Positions 21,669 through 34,480 of a DNA stretch of 64,000 bases are shown here, one piece after another. How positions within the stretch are numbered: position 1 is the first letter of the stretch; each line of letters starts with the position of its first letter. The translations under genes and the position numbers were made by a program. The notes below the pieces were generated by a model. That model was not told the DNA's origin. It saw nothing but the letters and a program-made list of their open reading frames with translations, and did not search any database. Source of the stretch: Exophiala sp. HKRS030 (lineage: Eukaryota; Ascomycota; Eurotiomycetes; Chaetothyriales; Herpotrichiellaceae). The stretch is taken from assembly GCA_023897205.1 (NCBI GenBank), contig JAHWDD010000004.1, positions 2,356,001 through 2,420,000 on the forward strand, in the 5' to 3' direction.

Positions 21669-24277
21669 ATGCCCTTTTTCAGAGACCTCCGCAGGCGCTC
21701 AAGGGCGAGCTTCCGGACCTCCGACTCTTCAACGGATTCCAATGGTACAGTTCCAACTGCGAAGTCGTCGTCGACGCTCAATTCTGCCGGAGGAAGCACG
21801 ACACCGCCGTCTACATACCATGCCAATGGCTCTACATCCAATGTGCTGCCCGCCGCAAAGACGAACGGAGACACTCCTCCAATCCCTCAGCGACCTAACG
21901 TCATGGTGCCCCCATCGAACCGCAACAGCATGATAGTATGGACCGTTAAAATTCTACACCTGCGGGTAAAGCTAACAAGCCGCAGACTCTATCGCCGTCG
22001 GTCTCGAATGGGGCAATGCGCGTCCCTCCACCTACTTCTGCCTACGCTCCAAGAATCACTTCGATAATGGATAACTCGGTGGTATGAAAAACAAAGATGA
22101 ACTTGACGGACAACGGCTCACAAATGCGTTAGGTTTATCAAAAGGTGCTTTTGGTGAGCGGTGAGATTGGAGATCCGAACATGAAAGCCCTGGATGGCAA
22201 CTTGACGGTCCATCACGATAAGGACGGACAGGCTTTCCCACCCACAAATTGGCCAGTATCAGATTCCTATTTTAAAGCTCTGGTGTATCTGTCTCCCGGG
22301 TGGAATAAGATACGATTCGATTTCACCTCCCCCAAACTCAGCTCCATCAGCAGCGCTTCCGCGCCGACAGCACATGCCTCGTATATAATGTTGAATTACC
22401 TACCCCTAACCAGCGCACCACCTCTCCATTTGGTCATCCTTGCAGGCAAGGATTCACCCTGCACATACGACGCAGTTCCACACCGGGCACAAAATGAGGG
22501 CAATGATCTGTCTATGGCTATCAGAAAATTTCGAATGGCTGCGCATTTGTGGCAGGCATTCACGGCGGAACAAATGTACAGATACAAATTTGGACGAAGA
22601 TGCTTCAGATTCGATGAAGAGTGGCAAACAGGGACACTGTCGATGCGTGATTGGGCAACAGGCCAGATGAAGAATGAAACTAGGGTGCATGTGGTCCGGT
22701 CGGACAAGACTACTGCAGAGCTGCGAGATCTACAATATGCACAACAGCATTCTCCAGCAGCCCAAAAAGGAGAACTATATTCAATCGCCGCAGAAGCTGT
22801 CAAGAAGTACTTCAATATTCGGCCCGGGCAAAAGCAATATGTGGCATGCCTCCTACTTGATTCTCACTGGGATCCCGAGGCAAACACCATCCGCGGGCAT
22901 GCCGCGTTAGGTGGAACCAGCGACGAGCTCGGGCTGGCAATTTTTGGATCTCACGCCCTCCAGAGCTACCCATCGTGCATTGAGGAGGTCGTCCCAGCAT
23001 TTATGGATTGCACAAAAACCGACACTCAATTTGTGGCAAACGATTGCAACGAGTCCGGAAGCAGTTGGGAAGCAGCAAACATCGGCATCGGTGCTCACTT
23101 GCACGAGGTCGGCCATCTATTCGGATGTCCCCATCAAACCACCGGCGTGATGCTTAGGGACTATGTGCGCCTCAATCGGACTTTTGTCAGCCGCGAAGCA
23201 TATTCGACAAGGACCAAATCACCCGGGCTAAAGGTCTGTCGCCAGGAAGACGAATGTGGCTGGCATAGGCTAGATGTTCTCCGGTTCCGCTATCATCCAT
23301 GCTTTCGGATACCAGGTGATGAACCTACTGCACAAGACGATAGTATCCAATACTATCCCATTGGCAATGGTAAGATCATCTGTTCAGCAGCCACCGGAAT
23401 TGCCTTTGTGGAGCTCTGGCTCGAGGGCGATGACTTGTGCCGGTACTGGATCGATTTCACGAACACCGATTCTCGCAGCAGTCTCGCTAGGCAAGTGATA
23501 CTGACAGAGAGCGACCTTCGCAGTCGCCTTCCAGAAGATAAGAAGAAGACCAAATTGGCTCTTGAAATCTTTTGTGGCGGTTCGAGGAAAGAGAGGATTG
23601 ACGACATTGACATTCTTTTGTCCAAAAACAACGTTATCAATCTCCCGCATGTCCGACTAGCACCAAAACGAGACGAAGGATTGACCATGAACGCCTATAA
23701 TGGTGTGAAGGGTCTGAGCAAATCGTTTGATTCCAGACCAGGTTTCAAGAGCAAAAGGCTCGGTCATTCGCAATTGGAAGGATCCAAACCAGAGGAAATA
23801 ATCTTGGAAAGCACATGCCTCCAAACGAAGCTTTTGACCTCAGTCAAAGTATATTCCGGATATGCTCTTGATGGAATTGAATTCTGTTACGAAGATGGCC
23901 ACAGTCAGCTGTTCGGGAAAAGAGGTGGTAAGCCAGGGGGTGATGAGTTCTTCCTTGGTAAGTCAACCACCAAGAACAAAGGGGCCCAAAATCTAATCTT
24001 GACAGACACACGACGGGGTGAGACAGTACTCGGATTTTATGTTCGTGCTGGGCTTTGGATTGATGGTATCGAGATTTTGACCAGCACTGGACGGAGGTCG
24101 GGGGTCTTTGGCAATGCCAATGGTGGTTCAGGGTATGTTTACTTGTCGCTTTCGAATACTTTCGCTAACCACCGTTCTAGACACACTTTAATGGCTCCCC
24201 GAGGTTACATGCTTGCTGGCATTTCAGGTACATGTGGACCATGGATAGACGGGTTTCAAATCATCATCACTCGGTGA
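21669..24277 (+). CDS. Zinc metallopeptidase (metzincin-type) with C-terminal jacalin-like lectin domain
   Basis: Exons 21669-21935, 21986-22081, 22133-23957, 24006-24132 and 24181-24277 give 803 residues. The introns are 50, 51, 48 and 48 nt. The last two are in frame and free of stops, so they hide as coding sequence; removing them restores FFLDTRRGETVLGFYV and GGSGHTLMAPRGY, which fit the jacalin fold. A disordered Ser/Pro-rich N-terminus (1-115) is followed by the peptidase domain with HEVGHLFGCPH at 445-455, a complete HExxHxxGxxH zinc site. The last 140 residues contain SGYALDGIEF, GLWIDGIEI and GPWIDGFQI, repeated jacalin-type strands. This matches the fungal family of the uncharacterised yeast protein Yil108w. 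No signal peptide is seen, so a cytosolic role is likely. Substrate unknown. Confidence 0.85.
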
Positions 24278-25810
24278 TACTCTCTGAGATACGATAGCCG
24301 TTAACATCATCATCTTCATCATCTTCATCATCGACAACGACAACAATCGAATAATGCCACCTCATCTGCAGAACGGCAATATCGCTACGATGGGGGGTGA
24401 ACTCTACAGGTGGGAGGCATTCTCCAAGCAGGCGCAGCATCACAAAATGGGTCATGGTTATGTTCTCTCGGTTGATCATTTTAGGAGGCCGGTTTTCTAC
24501 CTACGAACATGACTAGGCATACGACAAGTGGGAAGGTTGAATGGGCATAGGACCCCTACCAGGGTGAATTTAATCGTTGGGAGGGTTGAAGGCAACGCAA
24601 TTGGGGATTAGATGTCTTAATAGACGGCAACGGGCTTGGTGATATCGAAATGATAGGCCTGTTGATATAATTTTGAGCATGAGGATACACGCAGAAATAT
24701 GCACTGCACGCAATACTGGAATTTGAAGCACGTCAGCTTGTGGCTAAAGGGCTGACGGGTGGTGGAAGAAGGAGGTTTAACAACTTATGATAGGTATGAG
24801 TGAAACAATACTGATAATGAAAGGAATAATGATATGGTTGAGTGACTGATTTTGTGCTTTATATTCTGAGGGGATGTTTTTTTTGTGCATGAGAGCAACG
24901 TTGGTGATGGACCTTCGGTTTGGACAGGACTGATGATGGTACTGATTTGGATTTATGAATGATTTGAGGAAGAAAAGAGCTCGTCATTGTGTGGAAATGC
25001 GTACTGTATGTGCTTTTCTGTTTCATGCAGGGGTGCATCCCTGAGCCTCGACTCAAGTCGGTTTTTCGACACAGATTAGGGGGTCCGTGGCGGCGGGACA
25101 GTACATGGAAGTGAGGTTTTGACCGATGACGAAGGTGTTGGGACTGAAGGGGGGGACAGGGAACAGCCATATGTGCGGTTGTGTGTGGTATGTGGTATGT
25201 GTGTGCTATATATGTGATATCTTGTCAAGGGACTTTATCAACTTTTCCCGAGTTCAGATGGGATATGGCACAAGAGAGAGACTTTTGCTTCTCTTCAAAG
25301 AAAAGAGGCAACCATTGTTGAGTCGAGTCGAGAATTGTGTGCGTGTGTGAATGAATTTCTTCGCAATTGGGGCGCCCATGTGAGTACATAGTAGTGACTG
25401 ATTGTTGCCATGTTTTTACCCTAGGAAAACTGTGTGTGTATGTGTATCAAGATTGATGATAATGGACGATATTTCCAATCAGAGTAAACAAACATTTCAT
25501 ACATGGGAAGCTATCTTGTATACCTTACCTAGTAAATAGGTAGGCAGATGGTCTGTTTCTCTACAGGAATATCACTGTTTTACAAAGTAGATGGATACCT
25601 GAATGGTAAACAACCTCACCTGACGAGACATGTTCTTTTGTCGTTTTATCTTGCCCATCTCGCTGGATGACTCTCCGAAATCAGTTTCGTTACCCGAGTC
25701 ATTAATCCGGTACTCATTTCCTTCTTGCTCACTTTTTCATCTCTGCTCCATGGGTGATATTCAAACATCAACGTACAGTGAGGTGGCTTACCAAAACAGT
25801 CCTCGAGCGG

Positions 25811-25833
25811 TCAATACCTTAGGTAGGTATTGA
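25811..25833. repeat. Inverted repeat, 9-bp arms and 5-nt loop
   Basis: TCAATACCT at 25811-25819 is exactly complementary to AGGTATTGA at 25825-25833. The loop TAGGT extends the local CCTAGGT theme seen at 16254, 20846 and 52312. Confidence 0.6.
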
Positions 25834-28144
25834 TAGAAGCCACCTCTTTTTTTTCTCTTCGTTTTGGTCACTGTACGTAAAAAAAAGTCGTCAATCACTC
25901 TTACCCATCAACCCCGGTATTATTTCAATAATTCCTACTACTATTGATATATGATGTGGCATCTTCAATCACAATATGGCATGTGTATTGTTTATCGTGA
26001 TCTACATAAGATATGTAGAGATTTGGGGGGGTGGAGAGGACTTTTGACATAAAGATCTCAATAGTGAATGATTAGGATGGTCTCACGGACAGCTGAGGTT
26101 GCTACTCCTACTTGACACATACACACAAACACACACACTCACGCACATATCCACATAGTCAGTGTCGATGTCAATAATGTCAGTGTCGTGAGAGTTGTTG
26201 AGATACTACGTACACAGTTTAGACCCAAAACGACTTTCCTCAAGGTACAAAGATCAACATGTACGATTATACGAGAGAGAGTACGGAGTTACACAGTACG
26301 GAATAATTTCGTCCGGTTATTGCTGCACAGTGTGCAGAGTTTACTGTTTGTCGCCCACTGAAACAGATAAGTAAAGTATATATATATCCAAAGGCAAATC
26401 ATAAGATGGTCAAGTTGTGTTTACAGTGTACATACAATATAGTAGTACCTAGGCGCTTTCTGCTGAGCACAACACAGATTGGTAGAGTACTGTAGTTGTA
26501 GAGTACAGCAGGAGTAGCAGCTATTTACTTGCCCCGGATATGAGGTCCGGGCGTTTCGATTTTTTTGGATGGAGACTTTTCCCATCAGACGGCGGACGGA
26601 AAGCTCGGACGGGAAGTATTATCATTGCGGGGCGTGACAATAATAATATCCGAAATGGATCCTTTTTATCTTCTCGCCAGGGAGAGTGGGTTGGTGTGTT
26701 GGTGGGTGGGTACTGTAAGAGAAATCATTATGAAGGCTCAAACCAAGGATCAGACTATAGTATTGTGAATCGGTCTTCTCTAGAATCAGAACTCGTAGAT
26801 CGGGACATTATCATCATTGACCGACTTTTTGTGTATATTGTTGTTCTCTTGTCGACATGTTTACTGCATTATTGTGTGTAGATCTCAAAGTACTAGTTAC
26901 TACCGTACTCGCACTGTACATACGGAGTACACACTTGTACGTACAGTGACCGTCAGTCTCCACCAATAGCTTCTAATTACGATCTCAGTCAAAAACCAAA
27001 CCCAATCTTTCAGCTCGATTAGTCTCGACCGACCCTCATACGAAGGGACGACATATACTCCGTAGTTCTCAAAGGGTCTTTTCTTTTTTTTTCTCTCTTT
27101 TTTTGGCCATCTGCCGAATTTACTGTCCCAATGCTCGGACGCTCCGTTCAACAAAATAATCTTGGAACCGATACGCGGAGGTTATGATCGGCGGAGTGTG
27201 ATACCACCCAAACGGGGGTCACAACCACCCACGGCCACTACGAGTTACGACGACGACGACGACGAGACAAGTCGGGTTCTAGAGCAGGACGAAAACGCCA
27301 AAAAGGTCAAGCCACAAACTCATGGCATGACTTGTCCGGGGCGATCGCAGCACGTTACGGGTAAATGATCAACAGTCGCCCTTGCGCGAAGGAGGCAGTA
27401 TACTGTGGTACGCCACACTTCGAACGGGCAAAACGACGAGAGACGGGTGGGTTGACGCCACAGTGTGGCGCATGCACCACGTACCCTGTACATACATACT
27501 CTAATACCCGTAAGTATAAACTCTGTACTCCGCGAGAGATACTCGTAGTCCAATCACCGACAAAGAAACTCCACCAGACTTTAGTTAGGGCTTTATACGG
27601 ATACTATCTTTCGGGTTCGGTGTTTTTGTGACCGCTTCGACGCTTGGACACTTGGGGGGAGGGGGGGACCTGTTGGCTAAACATGTTTCAGCTGGGGAGA
27701 GAGTCCGGGAAGTTTTCTGACTAGACTTTGGGCCGACTCCGTGAAGGAATTGGAACTTTTGTTTTTCTTTTGACTTTTTTTTCAACTCTCTTTTCTTGAT
27801 GGTAACTAGTAAGTAGAAGTCCATACTCGTCACCCGTCCCTCTTCCTGCGTGCGCCAGTGGGACGGACGGACAGGCAGGGAATAACCCTACCCCCCCGAA
27901 AAAAACCAATAATGTAACGGCAGAGAAAAGTACGAAAATAGTGGTGGTTTATTTCTTTTCTGGACAAAGTCAAAGAACTATTAGGTGTTTGGAGAACAAA
28001 AAAGTGTGTTCTGGTCTGGGAGTCTATGGAACGGGGAACAGAAAACAAAAAAGTCAAAACATCGACAACGAAAACGAAAACGGCCGCCATGCGCGCCCGC
28101 TCCAAATCAGTTTTGGTTGGATTGAATTTACCGTCGTGGTGGTC

Positions 28145-28166
28145 GGGGGGGGGGGGGAGGGGAGGG
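28145..28166 (+). repeat. Poly-G/purine tract
   Basis: Thirteen consecutive G followed by AGGGGAGGG, in non-coding sequence; it may form G-quadruplex-like structures. Confidence 0.7.
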
Positions 28167-28180
28167 ACATCTGAGATGAC

Positions 28181-28203
28181 CATTTCCCATTTCCCATTTC
28201 CCA
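28181..28203 (+). repeat. Tandem 7-bp repeat CATTTCC
   Basis: About three consecutive CATTTCC units, decaying into a related CATCTCA pair downstream. Confidence 0.7.
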
Positions 28204-29067
28204 TCTCACATCTCACACTTCTTCAGACAGAGCCTCTCAACTACTCGTGGGACTGACCAGTGTCTCCCCATCCCGTCAAGAGTTGCAATTTCCAAGTCGC
28301 ACGTCCCCCCTTCGAGTACTCCCTCCCCCGTTTCACCCTTCAAATCATCACAACCCTTGTCCTGCTATGACGAAGGACATCGGTTGCGATGTTTCGTAGC
28401 CATGTCATCAAGGGGAATACGGATAGAAGTGCAATCTCGTCCTCATGGCGGCTTCCTCAAGGGTAACAAGGAGTCAAGCTGTAGCTCCTCCGTACCTCGC
28501 GGGAGTACCATCTTACCTTGGGTATCTAGTCCGGGTAGCCCAAGTTCGCTTATTACAAGCCACCGGGGACGTTGCGGACACGGAAAGAGGATTTTGCTGG
28601 CTGAGGCGCATCCAAAAGGAGGTTCCACTCGGGCCACGCGCGGGGGGGCCACTGGGCTTACCTACTAAGACCTCTTAGGCATGTTAGGCATGTTAGGGCG
28701 ATGGGAAATTCTACTTACCGGTACGAAGTACTCCGTACTGTACACGCTCTTACGGAGTTGGAGTACTACTGTATTACAGTAGAAAAACAACAGCTCGTTT
28801 CGCTCTCGCTTACCGGAACTATTGGGTTGTGCCTCGTGGAACCCCTTCCAAAAGCGCCAACAAGGCCGTTGAGGAATCGTTCCATCCTCGTTCCAAATGT
28901 CTCGAATCGAGATTACCGGAGTGCGGTTGGGCACACCCACTTTGCACTTTGACGAGTAAGCACTGCGTAGAATTTATTACTCTCGGGACGGAGTACGTGC
29001 TACATCTTGCGCCCGCGCATAGATCAAATCTGATCGCCATCCTCCGTCCCCTCGACGTGCAGACGCA

Positions 29068-29104
29068 ATGTGTGTGTGCGTGTGTGCGTGTGCATGTGTG
29101 TGTG
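29068..29104 (+). repeat. GT-rich microsatellite
   Basis: Alternating TG with a few GC/CA interruptions, non-coding. Confidence 0.8.
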
Positions 29105-31778
29105 TACGGAGTAACTCGTAGAGAGCCCATGACCTCATTTTCGACTCGACTGCGACTGTCCGCTGTCACCCTTTTTCGGCGCTTGAGAGCCCAAGGCTGG
29201 GTAGTGCATCGGACGGACCTCTAGTCGATAGCGGACCCCGACATGGTCCAACCAGGAAGATTGAACGGGTGACAAGACTACGTGTTATCAGCATACAACC
29301 CTCCGATCGTTGGTTCGATGATCAAAAGGCAATGACGAAAATGGATGCGAGGACTCTCTGGACAGCACGGATGAGTGCAATGAAATCGCCCGTCTGGTAA
29401 AGTAGTTGAGATTACAAAGGGTCAGTTGACCACCCCGTGTTCATTTTGTTTTCGTGCACCCGACGTGTTTCATGTCTGCTGCATGTTGACAGCCACAGTG
29501 GTTGGGCAGATGCGAGAGAAGACAAGAAATCCATGATGTAATTTCGGCTGTTGCACCATGACGAATCTGGCGGTGTGTTTGGAGGCGCACCAACGGTGTC
29601 AGGTGGCTTCGTCCGTCTGTGTTGTACTCGTCCTCGAATAGTCGATTTTCTCACCGTCGTCTTGGGCCTTTTTCTTCGCTGTACCGTAACTCGTAGATAG
29701 AGCCGAGTTCCCGACACCGCCAACAGACACGGCGCCACACTTGAAGTATTCAATGGGGTCATTTCCTCGCAGCCAAGAGTCTGGTCCTTCTGGCGTTGCG
29801 TGTACCAAGAGGGTCTCGCGGGAAAGCTGCTCGAATCGAGGAGTGGCTGGAAGGACAACACCAACGGCCATTGGTGCAGACGGTTAGCCGGAAGAGCGAC
29901 ACAGTCAGTGATCGGCAGATAGGATGAGGCACTATGAGGAAAAAATAGCAGCATTATGACGACCGGCGCTTCACACGTGCGTGCCGATCAATCATGTCGA
30001 TACGAGTAGGTGACTCTGATACAATGATACGCAGGACGATGGCTGTAAAGAGAGGTGATCGGAGGGTCGCCCATCAGTACGAGTACTGTGACGGTACGAA
30101 GTACGCCATGTCGGCTAGAGATGATGTGACGAACACCTGCCTGCGTGATCTCGATACCGCCCGTTCCTGTGGCTGGTGGTGGTCTGTGGGAACAGAGCAA
30201 AAAGTTTGTTTCTTCGCGTGTTTCATCAGCCCATCGGTAATCGAAGCAATCGAGTGCTGGAGCCCATGGGAAATTGAAAGAATGTGATGTGTGTGAGAGC
30301 GAGAGAGTTCGAGGGGAGGGTACACGGCGGAGGACGAGCGCACGCTGCAAAGGGCTAAGGGAGGGTCACCAGCCACATCCACTGGGCGTGATTAGGTTGC
30401 GTCTTCCGGGCACTGCGTAATAGTCTTTGCTACCGCCACAGTCTCGCCACCTGGTGAGCCACAACTGGCAGCGGCAGGAGAGACATGCAGAGGGGGACGC
30501 GTGGCTGTGCAGCCGTCGATCAAGTCGATCATTGTCTAGACTGGTCAGAGGAGGACGAATCGAGGGAAAATCCCAGCACGGCATGAGTAAGAAGAGCTAC
30601 CGCTTCTGGTCACGGTCCGGGATCAACCTGGTATCGATGGCCGTCGACATTTTGTTTGGAGGGAAAGAGAGTGAAAGAGCGAGAGAGAGACGGGCGACGG
30701 GGGGACAGCGTCTCACCCAACGCAACAGCCACGTCGCCTGCAGTAAAATTGACGCCACGGTTATGGGCTCTTTGATCGCATGGCTCCGGGTGCTCGTCGC
30801 CAATGGATGGGGTCCCAGTGGGTGAGGAGCCACCGGTGCCACAGTGGCATGGTGGCCCATTCCATGCCTAACTAGCCCTAACCGGGGCCTAAGCCTATAG
30901 GGAGCTAGTAGACTTGGAATTAGGCTCCAGAGGCTAAAACCGGCCCCCTGCAACACTTTGACCACAGGCTGCTAGGCCGCTTCAACCCTTGTACGGCCAA
31001 TTCCAGCATACAACACGGCGACGGAGTACACGATCTACTCGGTACCTGGTCATATCCTTCCGCTCTCGCTCCTACAAGTCCGTACCTCGATTCTCCTTCA
31101 CCTCTAATCGAAAGCAAACCCACTTCCCTTGGTTCAAACCATCCTGGAATCTATCACCCCCAATCACAACACCTACTATTCCCTCCGACTCCGCTGAGGA
31201 CAAAGGCCATCCAGGCCCATGGGAATATACAAGGACCAGGACTAGGACTAGCAGCATCCAGACACCCCCCGGTCGTTTGGACCTACTAGAAGACTTCACC
31301 TTCTCGGACCCGTACCTCATACACCTCACCTCACCTCACCTCGCCTCGACCGACCTTGCCCTACCTCGAGGAAAGCCAAAAACCTCTCGACTCTTTTTGT
31401 TCATTCGTGCTCCCCGGGACCTCTGTCGATCGTTCACTGTCGCTTCGTGATCATTGAAATACAGCCTCCCCCGTCCATTCCGTTGTGTTGCTCTCCTCCT
31501 ACCACGAACTCCGTGCATTATTACGCGAGACACTTGCTATAATAAACATAGCCAACGCGCACGCAGCAAGGCGCAGCAACGCTCAACCACCTCACATATC
31601 CTGGTCTCGCCTCTCTTCTAGACTTCAACCTCCGGATCAGATCAGCTTCCCAATCCACGCCCCTACATGCCACTACGCCAAGTGGCATCACCACGTTCGA
31701 CCATTAGACGTCCGGATGTCGTTGGTTTGACCCCAGTCACTCTGAGACTCGCAGCCTGAGACGCCACCTCCGCCGCAA

Positions 31779-34480
31779 ATGTTTCGCAACCGGTTCGTCC
31801 TTGCGATCCCTTCGTTTCACTTGTTGCCGACTTGGCTCGCATACTGACCGTCATCTCTTTTGCACAGGCGCAATACCCAGAAACCCGATGAGCAGTTGTA
31901 CGAGGCCTTCAAGCAGACCTTTCCCGACGTTGGCCCTGGATCAACCTCGTCAGCTGTTCAAGGGAAGGGGGGACCTATCCGCCGATCGTCCACTCTAAGC
32001 GAGGCGATTATCGACGAACCACCCACCACTCAACCGTAAGTCTCGATCTCTCTCTTCCTTTTCAGTTTCAACGTCTTCATCTATCTATCCTCCTGTCATG
32101 CTCGCGTTAGAATGTCTCCCAGCTCTCACCATGTCGCCCACACTTCTGTCTTCCGACCACGAAGACGACGTCGCTACAGACGCTGACTACTTCTCCAGAG
32201 GCTTCGACACTCAATCCGAAGCAAAAGAACAGGATGCTACACCCAAACCATTCACTGACACCTGGAGATTCACGCCCTCTATCATGGACCCCAACTCTTT
32301 CGCCTTTTCAGCCTTTGCCAACCAGCCGCCAGGGTATTACACACCCACGCCGGGTGGCTTTGGCACCCTCTACCATCCCCAAGCCGGTGACCTCCACACG
32401 CCGGGCATGGGAATGAATACGCCATTGTCAATGCCGCACTCGATTCATAGCCTCCATGCGCAGGATCCCATGATGCATCTCCAGCACTTCAACCCTCACC
32501 TCTTACAACAACATCAAATGTTTCACGACCCGTTCCAGCAGCAAGCACCCCTGAATGTGCCACCACCACCACCGCAACCACAGACCTTTGCACCTCAGCA
32601 GTTTCTTCAGCATCAGGATTCTGGCTACGTCGCAATGGACGACACCCCGCAGAAGACCACGCCAACACAGGCCGAGATAGGTCAGCAACAGTTGAGCAGG
32701 GGCCGCTCTATGCAGCAGTCTATGCCTGGCGTTGTTGGAATGACCAGTCTTCCAATGGGCGAGCAGTAAGTGCTTTTCTGGTTTGATCAAATAATTTTCT
32801 AATGCGTGATTTAGGTTTCGATTCCACACTACGTTGAATGCACCTACAGCGATGGTTCGACATGCAGACGAGATTCCCATCACATACCTCAACAAAGGCC
32901 AAGCTTATACGATGGCCATTTGGGACCAGACCCCACCCATGACACAGCTTCCTGGACAAACACCGTTCCAGTACCGCACCTATGTCCGAGTTTCTTTCGA
33001 GGATGAGCAACAGCGAGCACGGCCCGGGTCCTGTTGGCAATTATGGAAAGAAGGTCGCGGCTCAAACGAGGCTCATCAGCGCGGAGGAAGGCTCCTTGCA
33101 GTAGAATACGTCGAGCCCGATTCGGGCGACGACGAACTGCGGAGAGCTCAGGTCCAACTTGAAAAGGCGTCTTTCGACGGCTTTGCTGTGACTTGGTTTC
33201 CCAACTCTGTAAATGGTGGCCCCGACTGCACTTTGTCCCTTCGCTTCAATTTCCTTTCGACAGACTTTAGTCACTCCAAGGGCGTCAAAGGCATTCCGGT
33301 TCGACTGTGCGCGAAAACGGAGATCCTCACACCGGCAGGTCCCAGTCAAGAGCCAGAAGTGTGCTTCTCCAAAGTCAAGCTGTTCCGAGATCATGGCGCA
33401 GAGAGAAAGCTTTCGAATGACGTCGCACACGTGAAGAAGACAATCGAGAAATTGAAGCAACAAATCGCTCAAGCCGAGGCGGGTTTAGCAAATTCTGGAA
33501 AGAGGAGGAGAAGCGGATCCATAGCCAAACCTTCCGGGTCTCGACCAGGCAAAGTCATGAAGCACAAGCGCACTTGGTCAGTGGACTCTGAGAGCGAGGG
33601 CCTCAAATTCTCGGCTGAAGAAGACCTTCAAATCAAGCTGGTCAGCATGCAGGATATGTTCTCTTCGACGAAACCGATCAGCGTGCTCTTCCTCCGAGGA
33701 GATCCAGAGGACGACCCGGACCTGCATCCAGTCAAACTACCAGGGGACGATCCTGACATGAAGGAGATCGTGAGGACAACAACTTGGGAGTCACGCCCAA
33801 GTGTCTCAAATTCGCCCACATCCAATGCCGATTCTCCAAGCTCGAGCTCAGCATCCCAGGCTACTCCAAAGAGGAGATTCTCACAACTGCAACAGTCGGC
33901 GATCCAAGAAGAGGGTGAAAGCGAGGCTGAAAACAAGCCAAGCGCCTCGACGTCGAAGGCCATCAAGATACCAAAGACGGAGCCTGAATCGGCATCGAAG
34001 AAAGATTTGTTCGCCGTCGATGTGGACAGTGATTACCATCCACCAATCGAGAAACCAATTCGACCAGGTAGGTTGTCTATGTCTGTCTACAGAATTCTCA
34101 CTGACGTGTTCACAGTGGCATGTTTCTACGTGCGCCAGAAAGATGCAGCCAAAGAATACTATCGGGCGGTCTATCTGATGCAAAGAACAGTCAAAGATTT
34201 AATTAATGGCATCTCGGAGAAATTCAACATAGATCCTCACCGGGTCACCCAAGTGACACACATCAACTCTCGAGGACTGCACATCATTGTCGACGAAGAC
34301 GTGGTCCGAGAGCTTCCTGAAGGACAGGATATGATTGTCGAATTCGCCCCAACCCAAGCCGATCTATCACTGAAACAAGAATTCGTGGCACCGTCCAGCA
34401 CCGAAGTCATGGTGGACGGTGAGATTGGGCCCACCGACACGTCCATTCTGGATCCTCTGGAGATGTGGTTGAATTATTGA
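31779..34480 (+). CDS. CP2/Grainyhead-family transcription factor
   Basis: Five exons, 31779-31792, 31868-32035, 32199-32765, 32815-34067 and 34116-34480, give 788 residues. Exon 1 has only 14 coding bases (MFRN plus two). The 163-nt second intron ends with CTGAC and CTCCAG, the only acceptor in the right phase. The last intron (48 nt) is in frame. Residues 1-245 are low-complexity, Pro/Gln-rich. The CP2 DNA-binding domain (about 249-440) starts FRFHTTLNAPTAMVRHADEIPITYLNKGQ in two adjoining parts and includes YRTYVRVSFEDE and KGVKGIPVRLC. A coiled segment (KKTIEKLKQQIAQAEAGL) follows, then a Ser-rich linker and a C-terminal ubiquitin-like/dimerisation region (VYLMQRTVKDLINGISEKF). Fungal members such as Neurospora GRHL control conidial separation and wall remodelling and bind AACCGGTT. 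Confidence 0.85.
31788..31795. promoter_or_regulatory. Perfect Grainyhead consensus AACCGGTT across the first exon-intron junction
   Basis: The palindrome AACCGGTT covers the last five coding bases of exon 1 (AACCG) and the first three intron bases (GTT). AACCGGTT is the established binding site of Grainyhead proteins from fungi to animals. Its place in the Grainyhead-family gene suggests autoregulation and may explain the unusual GTTCGT donor. Inference only. Confidence 0.5.

Larger units (their letters stand above)
24278..31778. other. 7.5 kb gene desert upstream of the CP2/Grainyhead gene
   Basis: I find no credible gene; the open frames of up to 180 codons lack domains and splice partners. 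The region has many simple repeats (TCATCT-type at 24307-24333, (CA)n near 26120, GT-rich 29068-29104, G13 at 28145-28157, tandem CATTTCC at 28181-28203), an inverted repeat at 25811-25833 and TACGGAGTA elements near 26921, 28729 and 29105. It is probably the regulatory region of the transcription factor, possibly with non-coding transcripts. Confidence 0.55.

Noticed and set aside
25811..25855. Hairpin followed by a T-run, resembling a bacterial intrinsic terminator
   Set aside because: The genome is fungal and nuclear, where this signal does not act as a terminator, and no gene ends there.
29412..29954. A 180-codon minus-strand frame in the gene desert
   Set aside because: No domain, no hydrophobic pattern, no neighbouring exon; length is compatible with chance.
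32098..32198. ATG at 32098 as the start of the CP2 protein
   Set aside because: The sequence to 32198 fits better as the end of a 163-nt intron with a CTGAC branch point; exons 1 and 2 upstream encode MFRNR and RNTQKPDEQLYEAF in frame after splicing.
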